From: Otatea glauca
Taxonomy: Eukaryota; Streptophyta; Magnoliopsida; Poales; Poaceae
DNA length: 64,000 bases
Reading direction: 5' to 3'
Assembly (NCBI GenBank): GCA_036346275.1
Contig: CM070725.1
Span: forward strand, 34,472,104 to 34,536,103
Shown here: positions 1 to 11,521 of the stretch, piece after piece
Numbering within the stretch: the first letter of the stretch is position 1
How the letters are laid out: each line of letters opens with the position of its first letter
Notes under the pieces: model-generated
Told to the model about the DNA's origin: nothing
The model's database searches: none
The model's input: only the letters and a program-made list of their open reading frames with translations
Program-made: the position numbers and the translations under genes

Positions 1-813
1 GGAGCCGATTCGGCGAACGGCGGCTTGACGGAGAAGCAAACTAAAGAAAACGACCGGTGGCGCTACGAAAAACTGCGGCGAGCTCTATTGCACGGGCGAC
101 GGCGACTCGACGGCGAAGACTAGAGCGACTGGAAGCGCAAGGCGATGAGGAACCTCGGGTGCAGCCCACGCCTTTTATAGCCTCGGCAAACGCCCAGAAA
201 AAGCAACCCTAAAATCACGCGGCGGCGACGGCAAGCGGCGGCGGATTCGGAAACCGAATCGGAGACGACGACCGAGAGCCGTCCGATCTGCAACGAGAGG
301 CCACGATTAGATCTCGACCGATCCAATCCAATCCGCACCTTCCAAAATCAACGGATGCGATCAAATCTTCCCAAACCAACACCGCATGATCTTAACCGCA
401 CGATCTTGATCTAACGGCTGGCGCGCGGGGCGGCGATGAAGCAGGCTGAACGGGCCGCACGCACTGGGCTCACGCACGCATAGTGCTGGGCTTGGCCCAG
501 TACTGTTCCAAGATTTTTCAAAAGCTTTTTGAATTAAAATAATTCCCGAAATTAGATTAATTCATTTAAGGCAATTAAAATATCAGGAAAAATCCAGGAA
601 AATTCTCATAAATACTTTGAAACATTCTGAACTCAAATAAAATATTTTTGACAAAACTTCATATTATTTTTATCTATATATAATTAGTTTTCACCAAAGG
701 TTCAATATACTTAATTAAAATAAATTCAAATAATTTCTGGAAAATCCAATAAATTCAGAAAATCACCAAAATGCACATAAGTGAAATTATAGGCCAAATT
801 TTGGGATGTTACA
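1..813 (-). mobile_element. Partial LTR of a Tekay-like Ty3-gypsy element
   Basis: Read on the minus strand, an LTR starts at 813 with TGTAACATCCCAAAATTTGG. This is close to the LTR start of element B (TGTAACACCCTAAAATTTGC). It then shows the same layout: an AT-rich opening followed by a GC-rich part. The LTR runs off the left edge. The sequence just before it codes for the env-like ORF of element A and is not a purine tract, so this is more likely a 5' or solo LTR inserted into A than a 3' LTR. The possible duplication GCCAG cannot be checked because the other end lies outside the window. Confidence 0.75.
171..180 (-). promoter_or_regulatory. TATA box of the partial gypsy LTR
   Basis: The minus strand reads CTATAAAAGG about 635 bases into the LTR, just upstream of a GC-rich segment. 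This is a good plant TATA box and probably marks the U3/R boundary. The start site itself cannot be seen. Confidence 0.55.
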
Positions 814-1971
814 CTGGCCTTTCATCTTGAGCAGCTGGCTTGGGCATTTTGTATTGCTTTGGTCTAGAGTTAAAGTTCCTGTCCATCTCAAGCTGGGAGA
901 TGATTCCTTGAGCCAAAAACATCTGAGTGATTTGCATGGCAAAAGGGAGAGGACTGCCCATTTTTCTATAAATAGCTTCTTCCATCTCTCCAAAAATATA
1001 ATATGTCAGATCAATGGGTTGTCTTGACAGAATGAGATGTAGCAACCAAGCAAGACATGGAGTTACTCCCTCTTTGTATCCAGTCTTAGGGTAAATTGTG
1101 TCTAAGGATCAAGAGCAGAGCTTTGGCTTCGGCAGACAAACAATGAACTCTATTAGCATTAAACCCAGCCTCATGGATATCTCTGTAGATGTGAGTAGAT
1201 ACATGCAAATCAGTCACCAATCTATCTCCATCTATTTCCAGGAAACATCCTATCATGAATCCTAGTTCTGTTTAGCAGAGAACTTGAGGCTCCAATAGCA
1301 GCTTCAAACTGAGGTGATCTCACAATAGTAAACAAAATATAGTGCCTGTTCTTGTTTATTAACAGAGATGCATAAAATTCCAATATTTTGCTTTCATTCC
1401 AAGCTAGCCCAATAGAAGACATTAGTGCAGCAAGGCCAGGAGTTGACCTTACACAATCTAAAGTTCTATTTGATACTAGGACTGAGCAAATCTGGTTCCA
1501 GTCCACATATTGATGCTTGCACAGGGCTGACAGAGATTTACCGTTCTTATTTTTCCTGTTTTTGTACCCTAGGAATATGTTTTTCTGAAAGGGGGTGATA
1601 AATTGCTCATTTAAGGGGGGTATCAAAGGAAAACCAAATCTTTTCTGGAACCAATCTTACTGATCTTAGTTTCTTCCCCCTAGGGTACCTAGCTCATACC
1701 CAACAATCATGTTAGTTTCACTAGAGAGCTCTATTTCTTCATCTGAGGATATGTTTGTACCAGGCTCATAGTCACTGTCATCTGAAGAAGAAAGGGAATC
1801 ATGTGGCACAGGTTGTTTCCCCCTTTTTGGTGGTTTAGTAGTTACTTTCTTTACTACACCACCAGACTGCTGGGATTGACTGGATCTGTCTGTTTTTGCT
1901 TTCTTTTTCCCTTTGACTTTATCAGCAATTTTTCCAAGAAGACTTCTTTTGTCAGGATTATCAGAACTCAT
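814..1971 (-). pseudogene. Env-like ORF of SIRE-type copia element A, broken
   Basis: The reading frame opens at ATG 1971 with a lysine-rich N-terminus (KVKGKKKAK), then a Ser/Asp/Glu acidic stretch. A longer part follows with the pattern of the third ORF of plant SIRE/Maximus elements, also called the putative plant transposon protein region: EFYASLL near 1360 and MEEAIYRKMGSPLPFAMQIT near 950. Two in-frame stops lie at about 1650-1665, and the frame shifts near 1235 and again near 1060. The ORF is cut at 813 by a gypsy LTR. It lies downstream of pol, as expected for this lineage. No signal peptide or clear membrane segment is visible in the part present, so no envelope function should be assumed. 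The family assignment rests on motif recall and position. Confidence 0.6.
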
Positions 1972-2125
1972 CTTGACTCAGACTTCTTTTCAAAAGCAGA
2001 AATACTAAGCTGATTTTGATGAAAAGCAGAGGTCGACATCGACAATGCCAAGCGCGAGAATTTGAAGAACAACCTAAGTAACAGAAAAAGGAGCTTAAGA
2101 GATGATTTCTAACTAGGGTTCCGAT

Positions 2126-2404
2126 CTAGCAAAAAGAAGAGATAAGATTGAAGAACTTACAGGACCCTAGTCGCAAAGGCTTGAGCAGATTGAACACCAT
2201 TGCCAGACACCCGTTCAGGATGAGCTTCGATGTGAAGAGAATGTGCTCAGGAGTTTTGCGAGATGATTGATGGAGATGAACTTTGGTCAAAATGTATTTT
2301 GGTGAGGAGCAAGAAATTTTGAGAAACTTCTGAAGAAGAGGACGATATAAATAGCACGGATTTTCAAGAACAAAAGCCGCAATAAAGGCAATACAGACAA
2401 GCAT
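2126..2404 (-). other. Possible leader exon upstream of the env-like ORF
   Basis: A 92-codon open frame on the minus strand begins just downstream of an AT-rich TATA-like stretch (TATTTATAT, about 2345-2353). Near 2160 it contains TCCTGTAAGTTC, a good splice-donor match, about 190 bases before the env-like ATG at 1971. In SIRE-type elements this interval between pol and the env-like ORF is normally untranslated, and a spliced leader is one way to reach the third ORF. There is no protein-family match I recognise, so this is an inference from signals only. Confidence 0.3.
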
Positions 2405-3242
2405 AAGAAAGTAACGATTGCAACTGTCGTACTTTGAGGTCTCTTTATGAAAGAGTAGTTGGGATTGTAACCAGGGAATCCAAGAATTTAGTTACCAAAT
2501 TTGGACAGTTTTAGCAAAGATATGCCCTAAGTAGATAAGATTTTGACATGAACAACAGAGATAAGAATTTTAGAAGATTGAGATCAAAACGATTCGAAAA
2601 AGATAAGGCATAGATGACAGAGATATTGTCGTATGCGCCCTGGACTGCTTTTCAGTCTGCACCGGACCGAGTCCTGATGGCTTTCCATCTGCGCCGGACC
2701 GTGCGTGTGTAAGACATGCTTGGTCCGCCGTAGTTGGAAATCTCTCGGTTACGTTTGGCCAGCTGTCCTTAGTTCTTGAAAATACAGAAGTAACTAATCT
2801 CTTAAAGATTTTCTGAGATCTCCTTTAAGAATAAAAAAAATTAGAGAGATCTTAGAATAATCTTAATATATATCAATCAACCAATAAATTTAGGGAATGT
2901 TGGATTTCAAATGGAAATGTATGAGCCCTAATTTTCATAAGAGCATGAGTATGATTTAACTTAAGCTCAAGAAGGGATAACTCATGTGCTGAATAATTTA
3001 GGTTTTCAAAATTAAGTTCTTATTTATATACGTATTTTTCTTCTAAAACTTACTTAACCTGATTACTGTGTTTTAGGAAAGTATAGTATAGTAATAGAGA
3101 AAGAGAAGGTTTTTAGTAGCAATTTTATGACTATTAGTTTCTAAAGTAAGCCTTTTATTTCAGAATATAGTTTTAAACTCATTTCTGCACCAGAAATTTC
3201 TTTTGATCATATAAGGGTAGCAAGATATGCATGACAGGCAAA
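2405..3242 (-). other. Untranslated spacer of element A between pol and env-like ORF
   Basis: This stretch is AT-rich and has no credible ORF. At 2664-2746 it carries two copies of a CCGGACC motif and a GGTCCGCCG partner, related to the hairpin units of this element's LTR (36429-37007). The rest shows no resemblance by eye to the 5' LTR, so it is internal sequence and not the 3' LTR. Confidence 0.55.
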
Positions 3243-3245
3243 CTT

Positions 3246-3260
3246 GACTCCCCCTTAGTA
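3246..3260 (-). promoter_or_regulatory. Polypurine-tract-like site after pol of A
   Basis: The minus strand reads TACTAAGGGGGAGTC 17 bases after the pol stop. SIRE-type elements often carry such a GGGGGAG tract straight after pol, besides the tract next to the 3' LTR. No LTR start follows here, so it is the internal copy. Confidence 0.5.
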
Positions 3261-3276
3261 TGTTATTTCAAAGAAT

Positions 3277-6200
3277 TTAAGCAACATTTGAAGAAGCAAG
3301 AATGTTCAGTTCATTTCTTAATTTTGAAAATCTGGCCTCATCAAGTGGTTTAGTGAAAATATCAGCCAACTGATCTTCAGTCCTTACATGGATAAGCATA
3401 ATGTCACCTTTAGCAACATGATCACGTATAAAGTGATGTCTGATTTCAATATGCTTAGTTCTAGAATGCTGGACTGGATTGTTGGCTATTTTCACTGCAC
3501 TTTCATTATCACACAACAGAGGCACATTTTCAAACTTAATACCATAGTCCAAAAAGGTTTGTTTAATAAAAAGAATTTGGGCACAACAATCGCTCAAAGA
3601 ACATATTCAACTTCAAAGAGTTGGATGTGCTCTTGAATTTTCTTTCTTTGAACACCAAGACACTAAAGATCTTCCAAGTAAATGACAACCCCCAGAAGTG
3701 CTTTTTCGATCAACTTTGCAACCGGCATAGTCAGAATCTGAATAGCCAAGAAGTTCAAAAGAAGCACCTTTAGGATACCACAAACCGAAACAAGGAGTAT
3801 GCTTTAAGTATCTGAAAATCCTTTTTACTGCACTAAGATGCACTTCTTTAGGTGCAGCTTGAAATCTAGCACACATGCATACACTAAACATGATGTCTGG
3901 CCTAGATGCTGTTAAGTACAGTTGATCAACAGACTTACCTCCCACATCTTGATCAAGATGTGTATTGGTTGCCATAGGAGTTTTGATAGGCTTGCATTCT
4001 TCCATATTAAATCACTTGACAAGGTCTTTAATATATTTCTCTTGTGAAATGAAAGTCCCTTCCTTTAATTGCTTGACTTGAAACCCCAGAAAGAATGTAA
4101 GCTCTCCCATCATTGACATTTCAAATTCTCTAGCCATTTGATTACTAAATTACTTGCATAGAGACAGATTAGTACTTCCAAAAATAATGTCATCAACATA
4201 AATTTGGCAAATCATTAATGTACCATTGAAGTCCTTTAGAAATAATGTTGGATCAACCTTGCCAATTTTGAAATTCTTTTCTAGTAAAGAGTCTCTAAGG
4301 CGCTCTACCATGCCCTAGGGGCTTGTTTCAAACCATATAGTGCCTTAGATAACTTATATACATGATTGGGAAATTTTATATCTTCAAAACCAGGGGGTTG
4401 TTCAACATAGACAGTTTCTTCAATGATACCATTAAGAAAAGCACTTTTAATGTCCATTTGAAAAAGAGTAATATTTAAATGACATGCAAAGGCTAGAAGG
4501 AACCATATGGCTTCAAGTCGAGCTACAGGTGCATAAGTTTCTCCATAATGCAAACCTTCAACTTGAGAGTATCCTTGAGCCACTAGCCTTGCTTTATTTC
4601 GTGTGACCACACCATTTTCATCTTGTTTATTTCTGAAAACCTACTTTGTTCCAATGACATTATGATCTATGGGTCTTTCCACTAAGTTCCAGACTTTGTT
4701 TCTTTCAAAATTGTTGAGCTCTTCTTCCATTGCCACAATCCAATCAGCATCCTTCAAAGCTTCATCTATATTTCTGGGCTCAACACATGAAACAAAAGAA
4801 TAATGTTCACAAAAGGATGCTTGTTTAGAACGAGTTTGAACACCCTTACTAAATTCACCAATGATTTGATCTACAGGATGATCCTTTGTATTGGTGTGAT
4901 GGCTCTTTATGAAGTTCAGTCCTTCATTCTTTTTTTCATCATCTTCTGGTTGTGATCCATCTTGAGGTATTGTAGACATTTGTGTTAGATCATCTTTGTC
5001 TTCTTTGGGCTTGATCTCACCAATTTCTATTTTCTTCATGGATTCTTTAAGGGTTTCTTCGCCTACATCAGCTAAATTCTCATGCTCACCTTGTGAGCCA
5101 TTAGATTCATCAAATTTAAGGTCATAGGTTTCTTCTACTAGCCTAGTTGTATTATTGAACACTCTATAAGCTTTATATTTAGAAGAATAACCTAACATGA
5201 TACCTGTATCACATCTCTTCTGAAATTTACCTAAGTGTGTTCTCTTTTTATAGATATATACCTTGCATCCAAACACACGAAAATATGAGATATTTGGTTT
5301 TCTTCCTACTAGAAGCTCATATGAAGTTTTCTTGAGAAGTCGGTGAAGATAGAGCCTGTTGATAGCATGACATGCAGTATTGATAGCTTCTGCCCAGAAA
5401 GCATCAGAAGTGTTATATTCATCCAACATTGTCCTTGCCATTTCTATGAGAGTTCTATTTTTCCTTTCAACTACACCATTCTATTGAGGAGTGTATGTGG
5501 CTGAAAGTTCATGCTTTATACCTAACTCATCACAGTATTCAATAATGTTAGTATTGACAAATTCAGATCCATTGTCACTCCTGATCTTCTTAATGGGACA
5601 GTCAAATTCATTTTGAGCTCTTTTTGCAAAAGTTTTAAATATTTTTCCAACTTCACTTTTATTTGGCAAAAAGAATACCCATGTAAATCTAGAGAAATCA
5701 TCCACAATTACAAGACAGTATGAGTTGCCACCTATACTTGCATATGAGGTAGGACCAAAGACATCCATATGCAAAAGTTCTAGAGGCCTAGTAGTGGACA
5801 TGATATTTTTTGCAGGATGAGGATTAGCTACTTGCTTGCCTGCTTGACAAGTACTACAAAGCTTATCCTTTTCAAATTTAACATCCTTCAGGCCCACTAC
5901 TAGCTCATTTTTGAAAAGCTTTTTGAGATTAGACATACCTACATACCCAAGTCGTCTGTGCCAAAGCCAACCAAGTGAAACTTTAGCAAGCAGACAAGTT
6001 GAAATGAATGAGGAGTTAGAATTAAAGTCAACATGGTAGAGATTTTGAAATCTGAAACCTTTAAAAATAAGCTTTTCATTTTTGTCAAGAACTGTTACCC
6101 CATTAATTGAAAAGATACAATGAAAACCTAAATCACAGAGTTGAGCAACAGACAAAAGATTAAAATTTAAAGAGTCAACTAGTAGCACATTTTCAATAGA

Positions 6201-6627
6201 GTGATCATTGGAGATGGCTATCTTACCATTTCCTTTTACCTTTCTTTTGCTGTTATCTCCAAATGTAATCTTATGACTTGGATCACTCTCTTTTTCGACT
6301 GAGGTGAACATCCTTGGTGTGCCGGTCATATGTCGTGTGCAACCACTGTCAATAACCCAATGTCGGCCACCACTCTTGTAGTTCACCTAAAACATGGTCA
6401 TTTCTTGATTTTAGGTACCCAAATACTTTTGGGTCCATTAGTGTTAGTCTGAACAATTTTGGGTCCAAAAGATTAGTAAGTAAAGACTTAGGCACACAGA
6501 TAGCCTTAAGATTTTTGTCCAGATTAGAGGGGCCAACATATCTAACATTCATTTTACCCCTAAAATCCTTAAACAGCATATAATGAGCATCAACCATGCA
6601 TCTTCTATTAACATTAGCATATGGAGC
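3277..6627 (-). pseudogene. Pol of SIRE-type Ty1-copia element A (protease, integrase, RT, RNase H)
   Basis: This encodes the part of the copia polyprotein after gag, in the order that defines Ty1-copia. The aspartic protease has VIDSGCTRHMTG near 6350. The integrase has a GWLWHRRLG zinc-binding start near 5960, MDVFGP and VDDFSRFTWVFF, then DNGSEF. The reverse transcriptase has QMDIKSAFLNG near 4450 and YVDD at 4189-4200. RNase H has YSDSDYAGC and the C-terminal LADIFTKPL near 3320. The protein would act in cytoplasmic particles and then in nuclear integration. Stops include a TAG at 5480 (CAG expected after TPQ) and a TAG near 4641 (a conserved TGG expected). Both fit C-to-T or G-to-A decay. 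The frame is also lost in places, for example near 6380. The N-terminal side is separated from gag by 25 kb of element B. Confidence 0.9.
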
Positions 6628-9600
6628 TGTAACACCCTAAAATTTGCTTTAATTTAAATTTTGAAGAATTTTTGATTTTTGAGAATTTTGAGAATTTATT
6701 AGAATTTAAATTGGATTTACTTATTTTTGACCTTTCTTGAACTCAATTAAATTCACACAAAATTTTATGCAAAGTTTTTCTGGAAATATTTTATCTGAGT
6801 TCTAAATGTTCCAAAATATTTACCAGAATTTTTTTTTTGGAATTTTTGATATTTTTACTATTTTCTTTGGCCAAAACTATTTTCTCGAAATTTTTTTATT
6901 CGAAAAAGAATTAAAATCCGTGGAATAGTGTTTGGGCCCAAACCTTCGGTCCGCCCAAGATCTTGTGTTCGCCCCACTCGTGTCGCCCGGCCGCGCTCGC
7001 CCGCCAAAACCCTAGCCGCCGCAGATCTCGCCATTGGATCAAGATCGTGCGGTCAAGAAACCACCACGCCACCGCGTTTTACCGCTGTTGGATCGCTGCG
7101 CGACGCCGGGATTTCGCCACGTCGCTTCTTCCTCGCGAGATCGTCGGAGCAACGGCCGCCCGCATGTTCGCCCGTTTCGCCGAGGATTGCGCGCACGTCA
7201 AGACGCTATTTAGTGCGTCGCTGCCACCCCCGTGTTGTGCACACCTAGACGCGTCTGTAGCCCTAGCGCACACCACTAGAAACACCTCCGTTTGCCCGCA
7301 AAAGCTCGCCGTAGTTGTTCCCTTTGCGCCGCCGCTGTTTTTCGCCATTTCCCTCGCCGTCGGTCCATCTCCGCCGTCGCCAAGGCCACCGGAGTAACGC
7401 CCGCCCCGAGATGCGTCGAGCACGTCAGATCTTCACGCCGGAGAAGCCCCGTAGCGCCGCGTTGCACGTCGTCTTCTTCCTCTCCGGTGAGATCTACGCC
7501 GCCGCGACATCACCGCCACCGAAGCCGCCCACCGTCCGATCGCCGCCGAACGCACCAGATTCATCCACGTCGCCACTCAACAGTAATCATCATCTTCACT
7601 CACCGTTAGATTTAATCAACGGTCTAGATTGCTTCGCTTAGATTCACGTTAGTTTTATTTCAGCCGTCAGATCTAGATCGTAGGGTTTTTATCTAGCCGC
7701 GTCAAGTAAATATCATAGCCGTTAGATGCGCGCCAGTTGCCTTGGATCGCGCGTGTCGCTACCGCGAAGAGGCGAGCCGATAGCCTTGGCTCATCACGGC
7801 CATTTGTTTTGAATCGAGCGGATGGGATCGCACCGCGCAACGGGCCAGTCCCGTGTTGACGCGTGACGTGCGGAAATCGAGGAGTCAGCGCCGCCGTTTC
7901 TATCGACGTCGCCCGATTAATCGTGGCCGTTCGATCTGGATCCGAGGGTCACGGTGAAGCCACATGTTGGCTCTGCGGTAGAGGTGAGGCGAAAAGTCGC
8001 ATGAATCTCGGCCGTTCGTTTTAAATCAGATGGACGAGATCGAATCGAGTTTCGGCGATTAGTTTAGCGCCGCGTGTCGCAATGGGATTGGTCGTGCTTG
8101 CATCACCCAGTGCACAGGCACAGTGCCGCCAGTCCACGGTGGACCAGAGCCGGTCGTGGACCCAATCCATGGACCTGAGTGACGTGGCTGCACCAGAAGC
8201 TGCCACATGTCATGCTGACGTCATCGCTGACGTCATAAATATTTTTGTATATAAAAGTATTTTGGCCGAAATCCTTTTGTGTGCTGACGTCATCATGATG
8301 CGATGCTGACGTCATAAATGCAATTTTTCAGTATAAAAATAATTCGGAAAAATTAGATTTTCAAATTCCTGTATTTTCAGATTTTATTCAAAACTTCAAA
8401 TGGCTATAACTTTTGCATTTTAACTCGGATTTGGGTGATTCAAATTTCTAAAAATTCATAAAATTGTGATCTCCATAATGGTGAATTTTATTTGAATTTT
8501 TGAGGTCGTTTAGTCCTATGTATTAGTAATTTATTGCATATATTGCTTGTACGCGTAGACGCAAATTTGCCCAGAAGGTTTCGAGGAAGAGTTCGTCGCT
8601 CAAGATCAAACTTCGGAACATGACCAGCAACTCTTTGAAGGCAAGTGATGCTTTGATCATTTTGATCCCAGATTTTTAAAATGTAATTTATGCTTTGAAA
8701 TTATGCATGCTAATTTATTAAAAATGAATTTAAATTAAATTGGGATAATGTAGTTAATCAACCCATTTTGTTATGCCACCTTAAAATTAATCATTGTGTG
8801 CCCTAAATCATTGTCACCCTAAGTTTGATTGTATTAGTTGGATGTTAATACTGTGCCAACACGGGAGGCTAGACCGTGAATAGATGCTTAGCCTAGCAAC
8901 GAATCATGAACGATCTTTCGGAAAAATGCTACCTTATTGACTAATGGAATATTGAATGTATTTTGAAAGTGGTGTGATGATGTCACATGATGAAATTGAA
9001 GTGTGGAGACCTGTGGTTCCATACCGATGTTGAGTTATTGCGGGCATGGGTTGCACAATAATCAACTGGGTGGGAAATGATTTAGACTGGGGCAAGTGGC
9101 AAGAGGCTGTGTGCCAGGTGGGCCTGTGTGGCAATGGGTTGTTGAGTGATGTGAGTCTGTGTGCCACATTGGGCTGTGTGCCACTGTTTGAGTGTTGAAA
9201 GTCTTGCCTTGGTCAGTTAAGGACTTCACCTTGCAAGCCTTTGATATGAGTCACCCGTACAACCACATGTCTGGTATGGGACAGACCTAGTTGATTAGGG
9301 TTCTGATATCTTTCCTCTGAAACCTCGGGGTGGCAGTACACGGGGGGTGTATCTGTACGGGGGAGCGTACCTATGCTACGGCTTGGTGCCCATCCAACGG
9401 TGATTGACCTGTCCTATACTTCGCCTGTGTGAGGGAAGTGATAGTGAGGTAATACCTGGGAGAGGTTCTTTGGTTAAGGTAGAGGTTCTGAAAAGCTTTG
9501 TTGCGGACAATCACCGTGTGGTGGCGGTCAGATCTTGTGGGTAAAGTGTACAACCTCTGCAGAGTGTCAAAACTATTCGAATAGCCGTGCTCATGTAATG

Positions 9601-10276
9601 AGCATTGCTCGGGATTAAAGTCAAGGGTAGATCTTCATAAATAAAAATGTGTAAAAGTGGTGGTGTGTGACAATGCTAAAATGAATCATAAGGTTGTGTC
9701 CGAGAATCTTCAAAGAAAAACTATTTGAAGATATTAGTACTATCATAACTGTTTTATTGCTTTAATCTAAATAAAATACTGGTTTAAAATGCTGTTTGAT
9801 GCAAAAGAACCAATTAAGCCAATCCTTTGGAATAAGCTTTGCATATAGTATTAGCGCTGCATTCCGTGCATTACTTGTTGAGCACCTTGTGTACTCACCC
9901 CTCCTTGCTTATCAACACCAACATCAGTGGAGGAGTCTACACCCTCCTGGGAGGAGGATTACATTGAGGATCCGAGCAATTTGGGGGCAAGCCCAGTCGG
10001 TTGCCTGTGGCAAGATGAAGGCTTCCACGACATTTATTTTGGTTCCGCTGCTATTTTGTTTACTCTGAATAATGTAAGCCCTGCGTGGCTGATTTTATGT
10101 AAGGAGACCATAAGGTCGTACAACTCAGTTTATATAAGCGTTGCACTACTTATTTTTTATATATATTTGTGAATGTGCGTGATGTGCAACCTCAGAAAGA
10201 TCTGTGTGTGCTAGCGTGATCCTGGACTAGCACAGAATACACAGAGGGTCCGGATTTGCAGATTCGGGTCCCGACA
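6628..10276 (+). repeat. 5' LTR of element B (3649 bp)
   Basis: The LTR runs from TGTAACACCC to GGGTCCCGACA. An AT-rich opening of about 300 bases leads to a GC-rich part (about 6930-8220), then a TATA region near 8250 and a long tail. The matching start is at 16020 and the matching end at 31857. Open frames in the GC-rich part are carried on both strands at once and look like composition effects, so I call no gene here. Confidence 0.93.
8216..8314 (+). promoter_or_regulatory. TATA box flanked by four TGACGTCA octamers in LTR of B
   Basis: Perfect TGACGTCA palindromes lie at 8216-8223, 8228-8235, 8285-8292 and 8307-8314, on either side of TATATAAAAG at 8248-8257. The octamer is the classic ACGT-core site for plant bZIP factors of the TGA type. 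In the second LTR only the first copy is intact (17612-17619). The others read TGGCGTCA or TGACATCA. The TATA box and spacing make this the likely core promoter of element B. Confidence 0.6.
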
Positions 10277-10280
10277 GAGG

Positions 10281-10292
10281 TGGTATCAGAGC
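10281..10292 (+). promoter_or_regulatory. Primer binding site of element B
   Basis: TGGTATCAGAGC lies five bases after the LTR end. It is the complement of the 3' end of plant initiator methionine tRNA and primes minus-strand synthesis. Confidence 0.93.
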
Positions 10293-10483
10293 AGGCTGAC
10301 TGTAGGTCTTGACCCTAAATTAGATTAGTTGTACCTAGGAGGATAAAACTATTTTCTAAGACTTAATCTACTTGAGCAAGAATATCAATGAAATCTCGAC
10401 TTATCTTTTCTTCCTTGCTTCATACCTATGCTGAAATCTTATTATTATTTTTTGGTTAATTTAAATAAGGTCTGTTTTGATAG

Positions 10484-11235
10484 ATGAGGATGATCCACAC
10501 CTATGGAGAGCGCACTGGAGGATACGCCACTGAGTTATGGCGTATGATGCAGCTGCTCGGAGGATTTGACAAACCGCTTTATCGGGGGACCACGGTGGTA
10601 CGGGCAGGACTTGACATTGCCTGGGATGTCAAGATCACTGTGTACGCCCGGGAGTGGACGAGGGCGAGCCGTCCTATTTACATCACGACCTGGAGGACTT
10701 TTTTTGAGGCCGGGATCCAGGAGACAGCACGTCTTGCGATGCGACAGATTGCCCACACCTACTCCGCAGAGTTGGAGGGCACTGTCTTTCGTCACCATCC
10801 GCGCCGAGACAATCGTTTTGATAGGATGGAGCTTTTGGAGGAAGACGCCATGATCACTCACCTAGCGAGGTATGTCATTGCCCAGGAGGACGCCTTGGAC
10901 GAGACAGTCCAGGAGCTGCAGAGGACCCACGACGAGGTCACGGAGGCGAGGATCCAACTGCGGGAGGGCTTAGCACACTCCATGCAGAAGATCCAGGAGT
11001 TGGAGATGGCTCTGTATGCACCCGAGCTCGAGCGATCCTGAGCTGCACGATCGATCCGGAGGAACGAGTAGGAGGCACCGGTCACAGAGCCACGACAAGA
11101 GAGAGCAGCAGCCGGGACCGGCAGAGTCGATGGGGTCATTTGCACCAGTGCATGAGGTCATCGAGACGATTCGCCCGATGCGGAGCACCCACCGGTGTAT
11201 ACTCAGGGGGAGCCGCAGCCGGGTTGGCTCGATGA
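10484..11235 (+). pseudogene. Extra ORF upstream of gag in element B
   Basis: An open frame of 185 codons starts at ATG 10484, directly after an in-frame TAG, and stops at 11041. It sits between the primer site and gag, where most gypsy elements have only leader. The first 110 residues have several Trp and Arg residues (ELWRMMQLLGGF, TTWRTFFEAG). Residues about 125-180 are Glu/Leu/Gln-rich with heptad-like spacing and look like a coiled coil. A different frame from about 11040 to 11235 continues a plausible C-terminus that ends with PQPGWLDE. The original protein was therefore probably longer, near 250 residues, and now carries a frameshift. I do not recognise a domain and assign no function. 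Confidence 0.5.
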
Positions 11236-11521
11236 GTGATCGAGTCTAGTCGAGGGTAGTGTCGAGACTCGAGTGTTGAGTCACGTCCTTTGCTTCAGAG
11301 TCACCATTAGGTGTGAGTCGTTGTGGAGTCCTACGTTGCTTGTTTTTGGTTGTGAGTGTCTCGTATGTGTTGCATTGCCCTTAGGCACTTGTGAGCAACC
11401 ATACTAGCTTATATTATATCAATAAAGTTGCTAAATAATTTAAGTTACACCTGTCTCCCCACATAAGTTCTTTTACTTGTCTATGCTTTCTTCTTTTCTT
11501 AACCTTGGAAGTTTGCAACAG

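Noticed and set aside
2405..3242. Idea that this is the 3' LTR of element A because of shared CCGGACC motifs
   Set aside because: Beyond those motifs it does not align by eye with 33906-37340, and the env-like ORF still follows it, so the 3' LTR must lie further left.
6928..7641. Open frames over 100 codons in the B LTR (and the matching 16313-17037)
   Set aside because: They are on both strands, have no motif, and are not conserved as frames between the two LTRs. They reflect the GC-rich LTR composition.
9927..10172. 81- to 95-codon frames near the LTR end of B (and at 20972-21259)
   Set aside because: They lie in LTR sequence before the primer site, with no motif and no reason to be translated.
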